64,000 nucleotides of DNA from Pseudonocardia alaniniphila (GTDB lineage Bacteria > Actinomycetota > Actinomycetes > Mycobacteriales > Pseudonocardiaceae): the NCBI RefSeq assembly GCF_022524485.1, contig NZ_JAKXMK010000003.1, positions 186,001 through 250,000 of the forward strand, read 5' to 3'. The translations under genes and the position numbers were made by a program. Of the stretch, positions 7,368 through 15,272 are shown one piece after another (the first letter of the stretch is position 1; the number at the start of each line of letters is the position of its first letter). The notes under the pieces are model-generated. The model saw nothing but the letters and a program-made list of their open reading frames with translations. It did no database searches and was not told the DNA's origin.

Positions 7368-8797
7368 TGGGGCGGCTCGCGCTCACCGCCGAAGAGCACG
7401 TCGACGCGCCGCCAGAAGCGGTATTCGCGCTGTTCGGCGCGGGCGCGGGCGCAGGTTGGGTCTTCGACGCGGTGTGCGACCGGGTCGCCGTCGGCGCGGT
7501 CGTCACGTTGCAGGCGCCGATGTTCGGCGTGGCCGCAGGCCCGGTGGAGATCCTCGGCCGGATCTCCGCGGTCCGCGCGCCGTCGCGCATCGAGATCCGG
7601 CACGACCAGCCGTGGCGTGGGCGACTACGGGTGCACGTCGACCCCGACGGTGCCGGCACCCGGGTCCGCCTGATCGCCGACCTCGACGATGCCGGCCTCC
7701 ACTGGCTGATGCGCCGCCGCGGGTTCAGCGTGCCCGACGGCGCCCCCGAGGGCACCCATCCCGTGGGCCTGTTGACGAGCAAGTCCGGGCCGGCCAGCGT
7801 GTTCGCGTCGGGCACCGAGAACCTCGCGGCGATGGCCGTCGACGAGATCAACGCCGAGGGCGGCGTCGACGGCAGGCCGATGCGGCTGGTGGTCGGGGAC
7901 GACGCCACCGACCCGCGGCTCGGCACGATCGAGGCGTGGCGGCTCGTGCACGCCGGCTGCCGGGTGATCATGGCGAGCACGACGTCGGCCACGTTCTCCC
8001 GCGCCGCCGACGAACTGCGCGACTCGGGCGTGCTGATGGTCCAGCCCGTCATGAACGAGGGCGGCAGCGGCGGCGCGCTGCGCGTTCAGCTCGGGGAACG
8101 CCCCGAGAACCAGTTGCGGGCTGCGGCGCGTCCGATCATGCAGGTGGCGGGCGGGCGCCGGTGGTTCCTCGCGGGCAACGACTACGTGTGGCCCCAGATG
8201 GTGCACAGCACGGCCCGGCGGGTGCTCGCCGAGGACGGCGGCACCGTGGTGGGGGAGACCTTCGCCCCGCTGGGCACGCGCGACTTCGCCCCCCTCATCG
8301 AGGACGTCCTGAACTCCGGCGCCGACGTCATCCTGTCGTCCTTCGTGGGAGCCGACCTGGTGCACTTCGAGCGGCAATGCCACGCGATGGGCGTCCGCGA
8401 TCGGTGCCGCTCCCTCGCGCTCGCCCTCGACGAGCCCACCCGCGAGCGCATCGGCGACGACGCCGCGGCCGGCATGTGGGGGGTCTCGGGGTACTTCGAG
8501 GAACTTCCCGGCGACGTCAACGAGGCGTTCCTGCAGCGGTACCGATCGGCGTTCGGACCGTTCGCACCGCCGGTCTCGAGCATCACGGAGTCGGTGTACG
8601 AGGCGATCCATCTCTACGCCAAGGCAGTCCGGCGCGCGGGTGTCGACGATCTGGAAGACATCGCTCGCGAGCTGCGCGGCAGCCGCGACGACTTCCCCCG
8701 CGGTGAGGTCGCGGTCGTCGGGCCGGAGACGCTGCGCCAGCGCATGTTCCTGGCCGAGGCGACGCGAGGCGGGTTCCGCGTAGGCCTCCCGGGTTGA
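7364..8797 (+). CDS. SRPBCC (START-like) domain fused to an AmiC/UrtA-type type-1 periplasmic-binding domain
   Basis: This 477-residue protein has no signal peptide and no membrane segment. Residues about 5-120 form an SRPBCC ligand pocket (EEHVDAPPEAVFALFGA ... IEIRHDQPWRGRLRVHV). From about 128 onward the sequence is a type-1 periplasmic-binding fold of the AmiC/amide-urea class: HPVGLLTSKSGP, then AMAVDEINAEGGVDGRPM, and later VYEAIHLYAKAVRRAG. AmiC is the cytoplasmic amide sensor that controls AmiR in Pseudomonas. Here a similar sensor is coupled to an ArsR repressor and followed 98 bp later by an amidase gene. I infer a cytoplasmic amide (or related) sensor. It could instead be a mis-localised transport receptor, but no ABC transporter genes flank it. 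The start is the GTG at 7364 or the ATG at 7367. Confidence 0.78.
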   Translation: MMGRLALTAEEHVDAPPEAVFALFGAGAGAGWVFDAVCDRVAVGAVVTLQAPMFGVAAGPVEILGRISAVRAPSRIEIRHDQPWRGRLRVHVDPDGAGTRVRLIADLDDAGLHWLMRRRGFSVPDGAPEGTHPVGLLTSKSGPASVFASGTENLAAMAVDEINAEGGVDGRPMRLVVGDDATDPRLGTIEAWRLVHAGCRVIMASTTSATFSRAADELRDSGVLMVQPVMNEGGSGGALRVQLGERPENQLRAAARPIMQVAGGRRWFLAGNDYVWPQMVHSTARRVLAEDGGTVVGETFAPLGTRDFAPLIEDVLNSGADVILSSFVGADLVHFERQCHAMGVRDRCRSLALALDEPTRERIGDDAAAGMWGVSGYFEELPGDVNEAFLQRYRSAFGPFAPPVSSITESVYEAIHLYAKAVRRAGVDDLEDIARELRGSRDDFPRGEVAVVGPETLRQRMFLAEATRGGFRVGLPG

Positions 8798-8801
8798 CGT
8801 T

Positions 8802-8863
8802 CGATCACAACTTCGCCGTCGCGCCAATGATCGTTGACGCGTCCCGTATCGCCTAGTTACGGT
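8802..8863 (+). promoter_or_regulatory. Candidate promoter and dyad upstream of the amidase
   Basis: TTGACG (8834-8839) and TACGGT (8858-8863) are separated by 18 bp and lie 33 bp upstream of the amidase ATG, matching a housekeeping-type promoter. Immediately upstream, CGATCA (8802-8807) and TGATCG (8828-8833) form a perfect 6-bp inverted repeat whose right arm touches the -35 hexamer. The GTTGACG motif also occurs twice (8793 and 8833). This is a plausible operator for the upstream ArsR protein, unproven. Confidence 0.5.
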
Positions 8864-8895
8864 GCGTTGTCTGCCGACTGCGAGGAGATTCCCGG

Positions 8896-10440
8896 ATGCC
8901 CGTTCAGCCGCCTGATCCGTCGATCCTCACCAAGGTCGCCGAGAGCTACGGCCTGGGTCTGACCGACACCGACGTCGCGTCCTTCGCCCCGCTGGTGAAC
9001 GGCGTGCTTCAGTCGTGGGACGTTGTCGAGCGGTTGCACGCCGAGGTCGAGCCGGCGGTTCCGCAGCGGGCCTGGACGCGTCCGGAGGCGGCCGAGAACC
9101 CGCTGGGCGCCTGGTACGTGACCTGCGAGGTGACCGGAAGCGGTGAGGGTCCGCTCGCCGGGCGCACGGTGGCGGTCAAGGACAACACCGCCGTGGCCGG
9201 AGTGCCGATGATGAACGGCTCCGCCACGGTGGAGGGCTTCGTCCCGCGCCGGGACGCCACGATCGTCTCCCGGATGCTCGATGCCGGCGCCACGATCGCG
9301 GGCAAGTCGGTGTGCGAGGACCTCTGCTTCTCCGGCGGTTCGCACACGTCACGCTCGGGACCGGTGCGCAACCCGTGGGACCCGACCCGGTCCTCCGGGG
9401 GGTCCTCCAGCGGCAGCGCGGCGCTGGTCGCATCCGGCGCGGTCGACTTCGCAACGGGCGGCGACCAAGGTGGGTCGATCCGCATGCCCGCATCTTTCAG
9501 CGGGATCGTCGGGCACAAGCCCACCCATGGCCTCGTGCCGTACACGGGCGCGTTCCCGATCGAGCAGACGATCGACCACGTGGGCCCTATGACGCGCACG
9601 GTGGCGGACGCCGCACTGGTGCTGAGCGTCATCGCCGGGGTGGATGGGTACGACCCGCGGCAGCCGGCCGACCTCGTTGTCGACGACTACGTGGGTGCTC
9701 TCGAGCGCTCGGCGGAGGGACTGCGCGTCGGCGTGGTCAGCGAGGGCTTCGGGCACCCGAACTCCGACCCGGACGTCGACGACGCCGTCCGCGAGGCCAT
9801 CGAGACCCTGCGCGGGGCCGGGCTCACGGCCGAGGACGTCTCGATCCCCTGGCACGCACATGGGCTGAAACTCTGGGACGTCATCTCCATCGAAGGCGCC
9901 ACGGCGCAGATGGTCGACGCCAACGGCTACGGGCTGAACTGGCAGGGCCTCTACGACCCCGAGCTGATGGAGTTCTACGGCAACAAGTGGCGTGAGGACG
10001 GCAGCCAGTTCTCCGAGACCGTCAAGCTCGTGCTGCTCTCGGGCCGGTACTCGCTCGATCGCTATCGGGGCAAGCACTACGCGATGGCCCGCAACCTGAC
10101 ATCGCACCTTCAGGCGGCCTACGACGAGGCGCTGTCGCGTTTCGACGTGCTGGTCATGCCGACCACGCCGATCCAGGCCTCGGTCATCCCGGCCGAGGAC
10201 GCCCCCCGCGAGGAAGTGATCGCCCGCGGCCTGGAGATGGTGGCCAACACCGCTCCCACGGACGTGTCCGGTCACCCCGCGTGCAACGTGCCGGCCGGGA
10301 TGGCGAACGGTCTCCCGACCGGGATGATGATCATCGGGAAGCGGTTCGACGACGCCACCGTGCTGCGCGTGGCCCACACGTTCGAGCAGGCGGTCGGGGG
10401 CTTCCCGGCCCCGACGACCGTTGCAGTGGCGGGCGCCTAG
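8896..10440 (+). CDS. Amidase, amidase-signature family (514 aa)
   Basis: Amidase-signature enzymes hydrolyse carboxamides to acid and ammonia using a Ser-cisSer-Lys triad. All elements are visible: Lys95 in VAVKDNTAVAGVPM, the cis-Ser at about 170 in SSGGSSSGSA, and the nucleophile Ser194 in GGDQGGSIRMPAS. The length and the helical N-terminal region (about 1-65) resemble the Rhodococcus-type enantioselective amidases that work with nitrile hydratases, but no nitrile hydratase gene is in the window. The ATG has GAGGAG 9 nt upstream. It follows the ArsR/AmiC-like sensor genes and has its own candidate promoter, suggesting amide-responsive expression. A strong hairpin lies just downstream. Confidence 0.92.
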   Translation: MPVQPPDPSILTKVAESYGLGLTDTDVASFAPLVNGVLQSWDVVERLHAEVEPAVPQRAWTRPEAAENPLGAWYVTCEVTGSGEGPLAGRTVAVKDNTAVAGVPMMNGSATVEGFVPRRDATIVSRMLDAGATIAGKSVCEDLCFSGGSHTSRSGPVRNPWDPTRSSGGSSSGSAALVASGAVDFATGGDQGGSIRMPASFSGIVGHKPTHGLVPYTGAFPIEQTIDHVGPMTRTVADAALVLSVIAGVDGYDPRQPADLVVDDYVGALERSAEGLRVGVVSEGFGHPNSDPDVDDAVREAIETLRGAGLTAEDVSIPWHAHGLKLWDVISIEGATAQMVDANGYGLNWQGLYDPELMEFYGNKWREDGSQFSETVKLVLLSGRYSLDRYRGKHYAMARNLTSHLQAAYDEALSRFDVLVMPTTPIQASVIPAEDAPREEVIARGLEMVANTAPTDVSGHPACNVPAGMANGLPTGMMIIGKRFDDATVLRVAHTFEQAVGGFPAPTTVAVAGA

Positions 10441-10458
10441 CACCGTCTCTGAGCCTGC

Positions 10459-10494
10459 GGCGGACCCACCGGTCCCCCTCCCGGTGGGTCCGCC
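10459..10494 (+). terminator. Strong hairpin after the amidase gene
   Basis: Arms GGCGGACCCACCGG (10459-10472) and CCGGTGGGTCCGCC (10481-10494) pair perfectly over 14 bp around an 8-nt loop, 18 bp after the amidase stop. There is no U-tract, as is common for actinobacterial terminators. The rest of the gap up to 10682 shows no gene. Confidence 0.7.
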
Positions 10495-10682
10495 GCCTCG
10501 TCAAGGCGTCGGCTGCTGCGCGCCGCCGCCTATGCACGCACCGCTGTCGCCGCCACCCGGCCACCGCACCGCGGGCATACCCTGTCTCGGTCGGGTCCTC
10601 ACCTGGATCCCCACGCGGACAGGCGAGCATCTTGTCGCAGCACAGTTCGCGATCTCCCACGCGAGTGAGTCGAGGAGGCGAT

Positions 10683-11162
10683 GTGGATTCCGACGAGCTG
10701 CGGTCGGAAATCGACCTTACAATGTGGCGGTTCATCGCCGACGTCGTGCTACGCACCCAGGCCGTTGCCCAGCAGGTGGGCCTCGGGGGAAGCGACTGCC
10801 AGTTCGTGGCCCTGCTGGGCGTGCACGGTCCGCTCACCGCGGGCCGTCTTGCCGAGCTGAGCGGGCTGACCACCGGCACCGTCACAGGGGTGCTCGACCG
10901 GCTGGAGAAGGCCGGGTACGCGCGACGCGTGCGGGACGCCACCGACCGGCGGAAGGTGCTGGTGACCCCGGTGCCCGAAGCGATGGAGACCCTCGCGGAG
11001 CACCACCGGGCCCACAGCGAGCATCTCGACGCGGTGCTGCACCGCCGGGACGCGGCTCAGCTGCAGGTGATCGCAGACTTCCTCGCGGAGCTGTGCGCGC
11101 CGGGCTCCTCGTCAGGCTCGCGGGAACGCGGGAACGGCACCACGGTGAGCAGCGGAAGCTGA
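10683..11162 (+). CDS. MarR-family transcriptional regulator (159 aa)
   Basis: This is a winged-helix MarR protein. The recognition region LAELSGLTTGTVTGVLDRLEK and the wing containing RRVRDATDRRKVLVTP are at about 58-105, with dimerisation helices on both sides. The ATG-like start at 10681 is out of frame; the GTG at 10683 follows GAGGAGG and begins DSDELRSEIDLTM, so I use it. The regulator sits alone between the amidase and a convergent GNAT gene. Its ligand and target are not evident; autoregulation or control of the amidase region is possible. Confidence 0.86.
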   Translation: MDSDELRSEIDLTMWRFIADVVLRTQAVAQQVGLGGSDCQFVALLGVHGPLTAGRLAELSGLTTGTVTGVLDRLEKAGYARRVRDATDRRKVLVTPVPEAMETLAEHHRAHSEHLDAVLHRRDAAQLQVIADFLAELCAPGSSSGSRERGNGTTVSSGS

Positions 11163-11300
11163 CCGTCCTCGGCCCGGTTGGGGCGCCGGACGTGGGCGAC
11201 CACCCATCCGGTGCTCCGAGCGTGACCCTGCACGAACGACACCCTCATCACCTCCGCCTCCAGTGGAGCACGGGGCACCGACAGGCCGGCGCGCGACCGG

Positions 11301-11774
11301 CTAGTGGATCGTGCGGGACATGCAGAGGCTCAGCGGCGAGTCGGCGTACTCCCCGAATCGCTCGATCTCGACGTATCCGGCGCGGTGGTAGAGCTCGACG
11401 GCCTCGATCTGGCGAGCTCCGGTCTCGAGCACCACGCGGTCGGCGAAGAGTGCCTCCGCCTCGGCCTCCAGCGCGCCCAGGAGCGCTCTGCCGATCCCAC
11501 GACCGCGAGCCTGCGGCCGGACGTACATTCGCTTGATCTCGGCGACCCCCGGTTCGCGCAGCCGCACGGCTCCGCAGCCGAGCAGGTCGCCCGTCGTCTC
11601 GTCGACGGCGGCGAGCAGCACCCCGCGGCCTGCGCTCACCTCAGCCGCGTCGAGCCGGTCGTGGACCGCTCCCGCCTCCGGATACAGGTCGTGCAGCTCG
11701 GCGTCCAGCTCCCCGATCAGCTCGCGCACGGCGGGCTCGTCGATGGTCACGGACTCGATCCGTACGGACGACAT
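11301..11774 (-). CDS. GNAT N-acetyltransferase (157 aa)
   Basis: The protein is a single GNAT domain. The acetyl-CoA pyrophosphate-binding motif is VRPQARGRGIGRALLGALE, with the Q/R-x-x-G-x-G/A core at about 88-96, and motif B follows with ETGARQIEAVELYHRAGYVE. This family transfers acetyl groups to amines of small molecules or proteins. The substrate is not predictable. The gene is divergent from the methyltransferase at 11828, with a gap of about 50 bp. Confidence 0.85.
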   Translation of the reverse strand: MSSVRIESVTIDEPAVRELIGELDAELHDLYPEAGAVHDRLDAAEVSAGRGVLLAAVDETTGDLLGCGAVRLREPGVAEIKRMYVRPQARGRGIGRALLGALEAEAEALFADRVVLETGARQIEAVELYHRAGYVEIERFGEYADSPLSLCMSRTIH

Positions 11775-11827
11775 CGGCGCAGGATATCGACGCGCGGATG
11801 ATCACGACGTTTCCTAGGATCCAGCCG

Positions 11828-12460
11828 GTGTCCGACATCGCCACCGCCTCCGCCGCCGCCTTCGACGCCGCCGCCGACACCTACGACGAGGACCGCCACC
11901 ACGTCGAGATCGCCGAAGAGCTGGTCCGCGGGCTGCAGCCGACCTCCCCACCGGCACTGGTCGTCGACGTCGCCACCGGCACCGGTTTCGCCGCGTTCGC
12001 CGCGCTGCGCCGGCTCGCAGCACGGCGAGTGGTGGGCATCGACATCTCACAGGGCATGCTCGACAGGGCACGGGCGAAGGCCGCGGACGAGGACCCCGGC
12101 GGCCGGATCGAGTGGCGCCACGCGCCCGCGATGCCGCTCGACCTCGTGACGGGCTCCGCCGACGTGGTGCTCTGCGCATCGGCACTGCACCTCCTCGGCC
12201 GCGAAGCTCTGCGCGAGTGGCTGCGCGTGCTGCGTCCGGGTGGACAGGTGGTGTTCAGCGTGCCGATGGCCGAGGACTTCCATCCGTCGCCCGAGTTCCG
12301 TCGCATGGTCGAGAGCCACCTGTCCGTTCCGCGGGACGCCACGGAAGCCGCCGGACTCGCCCACGAAGCGGGATTCGCCGAAGCGCGCGCCGAGGTCCTT
12401 CTCCCGGCTTCCGAACGTCCACGCCGCGTGTTCATCGTCCGGGCGCAGGCACCGCTGTAG
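11828..12460 (+). CDS. Class I SAM-dependent methyltransferase (210 aa)
   Basis: The Rossmann-type methyltransferase fold is seen from motif I VVDVATGTGFAAF, the acidic ribose-binding GIDISQGMLDRAR, and post-motif LRVLRPGGQVVFSVP. It resembles UbiE/Methyltransf_11-type small-molecule methyltransferases. I chose the GTG at 11828 because AGGA lies 8 nt upstream; an ATG at 11798 in the same frame is a possible alternative that adds ten residues. The following MOSC gene starts 2 bp after the stop, so the two form an operon. The substrate is unknown. Confidence 0.8.
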   Translation: MSDIATASAAAFDAAADTYDEDRHHVEIAEELVRGLQPTSPPALVVDVATGTGFAAFAALRRLAARRVVGIDISQGMLDRARAKAADEDPGGRIEWRHAPAMPLDLVTGSADVVLCASALHLLGREALREWLRVLRPGGQVVFSVPMAEDFHPSPEFRRMVESHLSVPRDATEAAGLAHEAGFAEARAEVLLPASERPRRVFIVRAQAPL

Positions 12461-12461
12461 C

Positions 12462-13286
12462 GTGGATCGAGTGGCCAGGGTGGTGTCGTTGCTGCACTAT
12501 CCGATCAAGGGATGCGCCGGCACGCCGGTGTCCGGGTCGGTCGTGACCGCCGCCGGGCTCGCCCACGACCGGTCGTTCATGGTCGTCGGCCACGACTACG
12601 TCTTCCGGACGCAGCGGCGGGACCCCCGGCTCGCGGTGATCCGTCCGGAGGTCGGTGCCGACGGTGACCTGCTGACGCTGCACGCGCCGGGCATGGCCGA
12701 ACTGTCCGTGAAGGTGGATCGCGACGGCGCCCGCCACGGCGTCGACCTCTTCGGCAACCGCTTCACCGGGATCGACCAGGGCGAACCGGTGTCCCGTTGG
12801 CTGACCGAGGTACTGGACGCGCCGAGCCGCCTCGTCCGGGTGCCGCCGGAGCACGACCGCGCCACCGACGGCGAGACGCCGGGCACCGCGGGCTACGCCG
12901 ACAGCGCGGCCGTGCTCCTCGTCGGCCGGCCGTCGCTCGACCTGCTGCATGCGCGGCTCGTCGAGCAGGGTGGCGAGCCGCTGCCGATGAACAGGTTCCG
13001 GCCCAACATCGTCGTCGACGGGTGGGACGAGCCGCACATCGAGGACAGCGTCCGAAGAGTCACGATCGGGAACGTGCGGCTCGGCTTCACGAAGCTCGCC
13101 ATCCGCTGCCCCGTCACCCTGGTCGACCAGGAGACGGGTGTCCGGGCGGGTCCGGAGCCGCTGCGCACGCTCGCCTCCTACCGGCGCTCGCCGGAGGGCG
13201 GGGTGACCTTCGGGACGAAGCTGGCCGTCCTCCAGGCAGGCGAACTATCAGTAGGCGATGAGGTAGAGGTCGATAACTGGGCCTAG
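12462..13286 (+). CDS. MOSC-domain protein with N-terminal beta-barrel (274 aa)
   Basis: The N-terminal MOSC_N barrel starts with VVSLLHYPIKGCAG, and the C-terminal MOSC domain contains MNRFRPNIVVDGW and CPVTLVDQETG. The domain is related to the C-terminal part of molybdenum cofactor sulfurases and to mARC/YiiM/YcbX proteins, which reduce N-hydroxylated compounds using Moco. The conserved cysteine of this class is in the segment AIRCPVTLVD. It is encoded 2 bp after the methyltransferase. Moco-binding is plausible because Moco enzymes (formate dehydrogenase, with moeA and fdhD) are present in the same window. GTG at 12462 is used; GTG at 12471 is an alternative. Confidence 0.83.
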   Translation: MDRVARVVSLLHYPIKGCAGTPVSGSVVTAAGLAHDRSFMVVGHDYVFRTQRRDPRLAVIRPEVGADGDLLTLHAPGMAELSVKVDRDGARHGVDLFGNRFTGIDQGEPVSRWLTEVLDAPSRLVRVPPEHDRATDGETPGTAGYADSAAVLLVGRPSLDLLHARLVEQGGEPLPMNRFRPNIVVDGWDEPHIEDSVRRVTIGNVRLGFTKLAIRCPVTLVDQETGVRAGPEPLRTLASYRRSPEGGVTFGTKLAVLQAGELSVGDEVEVDNWA

Positions 13287-13373
13287 GCGACGGCACACAA
13301 GGCGACGGCACACATCACGGGGCGACGGCACACATGTCCGGCCGTGTGCACGGCGGCCACACGGTGTGTCCGG
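13286..13373. repeat. Short direct and inverted repeats between convergent genes
   Basis: Three copies of GGCGACGGCACACA (13286-13299, 13301-13314, 13321-13334) are followed by CCGTGTG...CACACGG inverted repeats. The unit resembles, in the opposite orientation, the GTGTGCACGGTGGC unit at 15932-15987. The cluster lies exactly between the convergent MOSC and TIGR03084-like genes, so it may act as a two-way transcription end. Confidence 0.6.
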
Positions 13374-14174
13374 TCAACGCTTGCTGTGGGGGAAGGCTCC
13401 CGGCGCTCTCCCGGGGCCTGGTTCGCCCGCGAAGGCCTGCGCGATCGAGATCCACTCGGTGGCTACCGGCCCGACGACCTCCAGGTCCGTGTCGGCAACG
13501 TTGCGGCGCTGGGTGACGACGAGGCAGAAGTCCAGCGCGTCGCCGCTCACGCGGTCGGCTGCGTCGGCGTCGCCCCAGGTCCAGACGTCCCCGGACGGTC
13601 CGGCGAGCTCCACCCGCACGGGGACGGACGGGGCGGCACGGCCGCGGAGCGCGAAGCTGAAACCGGTGGTGCGCACGCCCAGATGGGCCACGTGCCGCAG
13701 CCGGTCGGTGGGCTCCCGGCGGACGCCGAGCGCGTCGGCGATGTCCTGGCCGTGGGCCCAGGTCTCCAGGAGCCGCGCCGTGACCGACGTCGCCGCGCTC
13801 ATGTCCGGCCCGTACCAGGGCAGCCGGGCCGAGGGGTCGAGCGTCCGGAACGTGTCGATGAACTCCTGCCGGGCCTGCAAGAACCACGACCGCACCTCAG
13901 CGGCGCTCATGTGGGCGTGCTCGGCCGCCACCCGGTCGGGATGGTCGGTGCCGGCCTCGGCCTCCGCGACGCGCCGGAACCCGGCGGGATCCACCGCGGC
14001 CTGCCGGGCCAGCTCGTCGAAGAAGGCGAGGTGGGTGAGCTGGTCGCGGATGTCCCAGCCCAGGGACGGGGTGGGGGTGCTGATCGAGTCGTCGTCGAGA
14101 CGGGCCACCAGCGCGCCCACCGCGTCGGTCTCGGCCTGCAGGTCATCCAGCAGCGCCGCCATCGACACGGCCAT
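13374..14174 (-). CDS. TIGR03084-like DinB-fold protein (266 aa)
   Basis: The protein belongs to the mycothiol-dependent maleylpyruvate isomerase/DinB-like superfamily. It shows an N-terminal four-helix bundle with GWDIRDQLTHLAFFDE, WAHGQDIADALG and HLGVRTTGFSFALRG, whose histidines would bind a metal. The closest description I recognise is the 'TIGR03084 family metal-binding protein', which in many actinobacteria is encoded next to acyl-CoA carboxylase and other acyl-CoA genes. Its reaction is not established. I use the ATG at 14174; a TTG at 14180 overlapping the upstream remnant's TGA is possible. The upstream neighbour is a decayed biotin-carrier sequence, consistent with a once-larger carboxylase operon. 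Confidence 0.78.
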   Translation of the reverse strand: MAVSMAALLDDLQAETDAVGALVARLDDDSISTPTPSLGWDIRDQLTHLAFFDELARQAAVDPAGFRRVAEAEAGTDHPDRVAAEHAHMSAAEVRSWFLQARQEFIDTFRTLDPSARLPWYGPDMSAATSVTARLLETWAHGQDIADALGVRREPTDRLRHVAHLGVRTTGFSFALRGRAAPSVPVRVELAGPSGDVWTWGDADAADRVSGDALDFCLVVTQRRNVADTDLEVVGPVATEWISIAQAFAGEPGPGRAPGAFPHSKR

Positions 14175-14176
14175 CG

Positions 14177-14345
14177 TCAACGTTCCTCCACCTTCTCGAC
14201 GATAACCGCGAGCGGTGCGCCGGCGTCTACGGTCTGCCCCACACCCACGAACCCCTCACCGACGGCTCCCTCGGCCGAGACTTCAGCGGATGCTCCATCT
14301 TCATCGCCTCGACCGCACCCTGCAGGCGGGCCACGCGGAGGATGC
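14177..14345 (-). pseudogene. Remnant of a biotinyl carrier domain (C-terminus of an acyl-CoA carboxylase subunit), frameshifted
   Basis: Reading the minus strand, one frame gives VEAMKMEHPLKS at about 14311-14276, the classical biotinylation motif with the modified Lys in AMKME. After a shift of one base, the next frame reads AEGAVGEGFVGVGQTVDAGAPL and ends in a stop at 14177-14179, which is how a biotin carboxyl carrier domain finishes. Everything upstream of the motif is gone; the plus-strand phosphoesterase gene begins 60 bp away. I infer that a deletion removed the carboxylase and left its last about 60 codons, now out of frame. Confidence 0.7.
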
Positions 14346-14404
14346 CGTGAGTTCACCCGGAATCGCTTGCCCGCGCTCGCCACGCCGACCGAGGATCTCC
14401 GGTC

Positions 14405-15259
14405 GTGACCCCCGAGCACACCCTGATCCAGCTCACCGACCTCCATCTCGTCGCCGAGCCCGGGGAGCTGCGCCACGGCGTCGACACGGCCGACGCACTG
14501 GCACGCGCGCTCACCTCGGTGGAGGAGTCAGGAGTGCGGCCCGCCGCTCTGCTGTTCACCGGCGACCTGGCCGACGCGGGCGAGCCCGGTGCGTACGAGC
14601 GGCTTCGCGAGATCGTCGAACCGGTCGCCAGGCGTCTCGGTGCTCCCGCGCTCTACGCCATGGGAAACCACGACGACCGCGCCGCATTGCGCCGGCACCT
14701 CCTGGGAGTGCGCCTGTGCGGCGAACCGGGCGACACCGCCCCGCTCGACCACGTCACGTGGGTCGGCGGCCTGCGGATCGTCGTGCTCGACAGCACCGTG
14801 CCCGGGCACGTCCACGGCGAGCTCTCCCCTGCCCAGCTCGCCTGGCTGGAGGCCGAACTGGCCGAACCGGCACCTGCCGGCACGGTCCTCGCGCTGCACC
14901 ATCCGCCGCTGCCGACGTCCTCCCGGCTCTCCGCGGACATCCAGCTGCAGAACCGGTCGACGTTCGCCGCGATCCTCGCCGGGACCGACGTGCGCGTCGT
15001 ACTCGCCGGGCACACCCATGTGGTGAGCGCTGGTGCGGTGGCCGGGATCCCGGTCTGGATCGGTGGAGCCACCTCCTACATCAGCGACGCCCTCGTCCCG
15101 GCGGGTGGGGAGCGCACGCTCAACGCACCGTCGGTGAGCCGGATCGACCTGTTCGCCGACGCCGTGGTGACCGCGGCCGTGCCCGTGGGCGCGGAGCACG
15201 GGACCGCCCTGTCCGCAGTGCAGGTGACGCAGCGGATCGCCGAGTTCGGCGTGGCCTGA
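14405..15259 (+). CDS. Calcineurin-like metallophosphoesterase, CpdA type (284 aa)
   Basis: The five metal-binding blocks of the fold are in order: TDLHLVAE (Asp-x-His), GDLADAGE, GNHDDR, HHPPLPTS and GHTHVVSAG. Length and block spacing match the CpdA/GpdQ class of cyclic nucleotide or glycerophosphodiester phosphodiesterases. It probably acts in the cytoplasm, because no signal peptide is present. The start is the GTG at 14405, shortly after a deleted carboxylase region on the other strand. Because it lies 0.8 kb from the phn operon, which lacks phnP here, a role in cyclic phosphate ester hydrolysis is conceivable but unproven. Confidence 0.85.
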   Translation: MTPEHTLIQLTDLHLVAEPGELRHGVDTADALARALTSVEESGVRPAALLFTGDLADAGEPGAYERLREIVEPVARRLGAPALYAMGNHDDRAALRRHLLGVRLCGEPGDTAPLDHVTWVGGLRIVVLDSTVPGHVHGELSPAQLAWLEAELAEPAPAGTVLALHHPPLPTSSRLSADIQLQNRSTFAAILAGTDVRVVLAGHTHVVSAGAVAGIPVWIGGATSYISDALVPAGGERTLNAPSVSRIDLFADAVVTAAVPVGAEHGTALSAVQVTQRIAEFGVA

Positions 15260-15272
15260 CCAGGAACGGCGA

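Noticed and set aside
10421..11536. 371-codon plus-strand frame across the MarR gene
   Set aside because: It overlaps MarR in another frame and crosses a terminator-like hairpin; no domain visible.
14177..14476. 99-codon minus-strand frame as a real gene
   Set aside because: Only its last about 35 codons resemble a protein (biotinyl domain end), and the key AMKME motif is in another frame, so I treat it as a pseudogene remnant.
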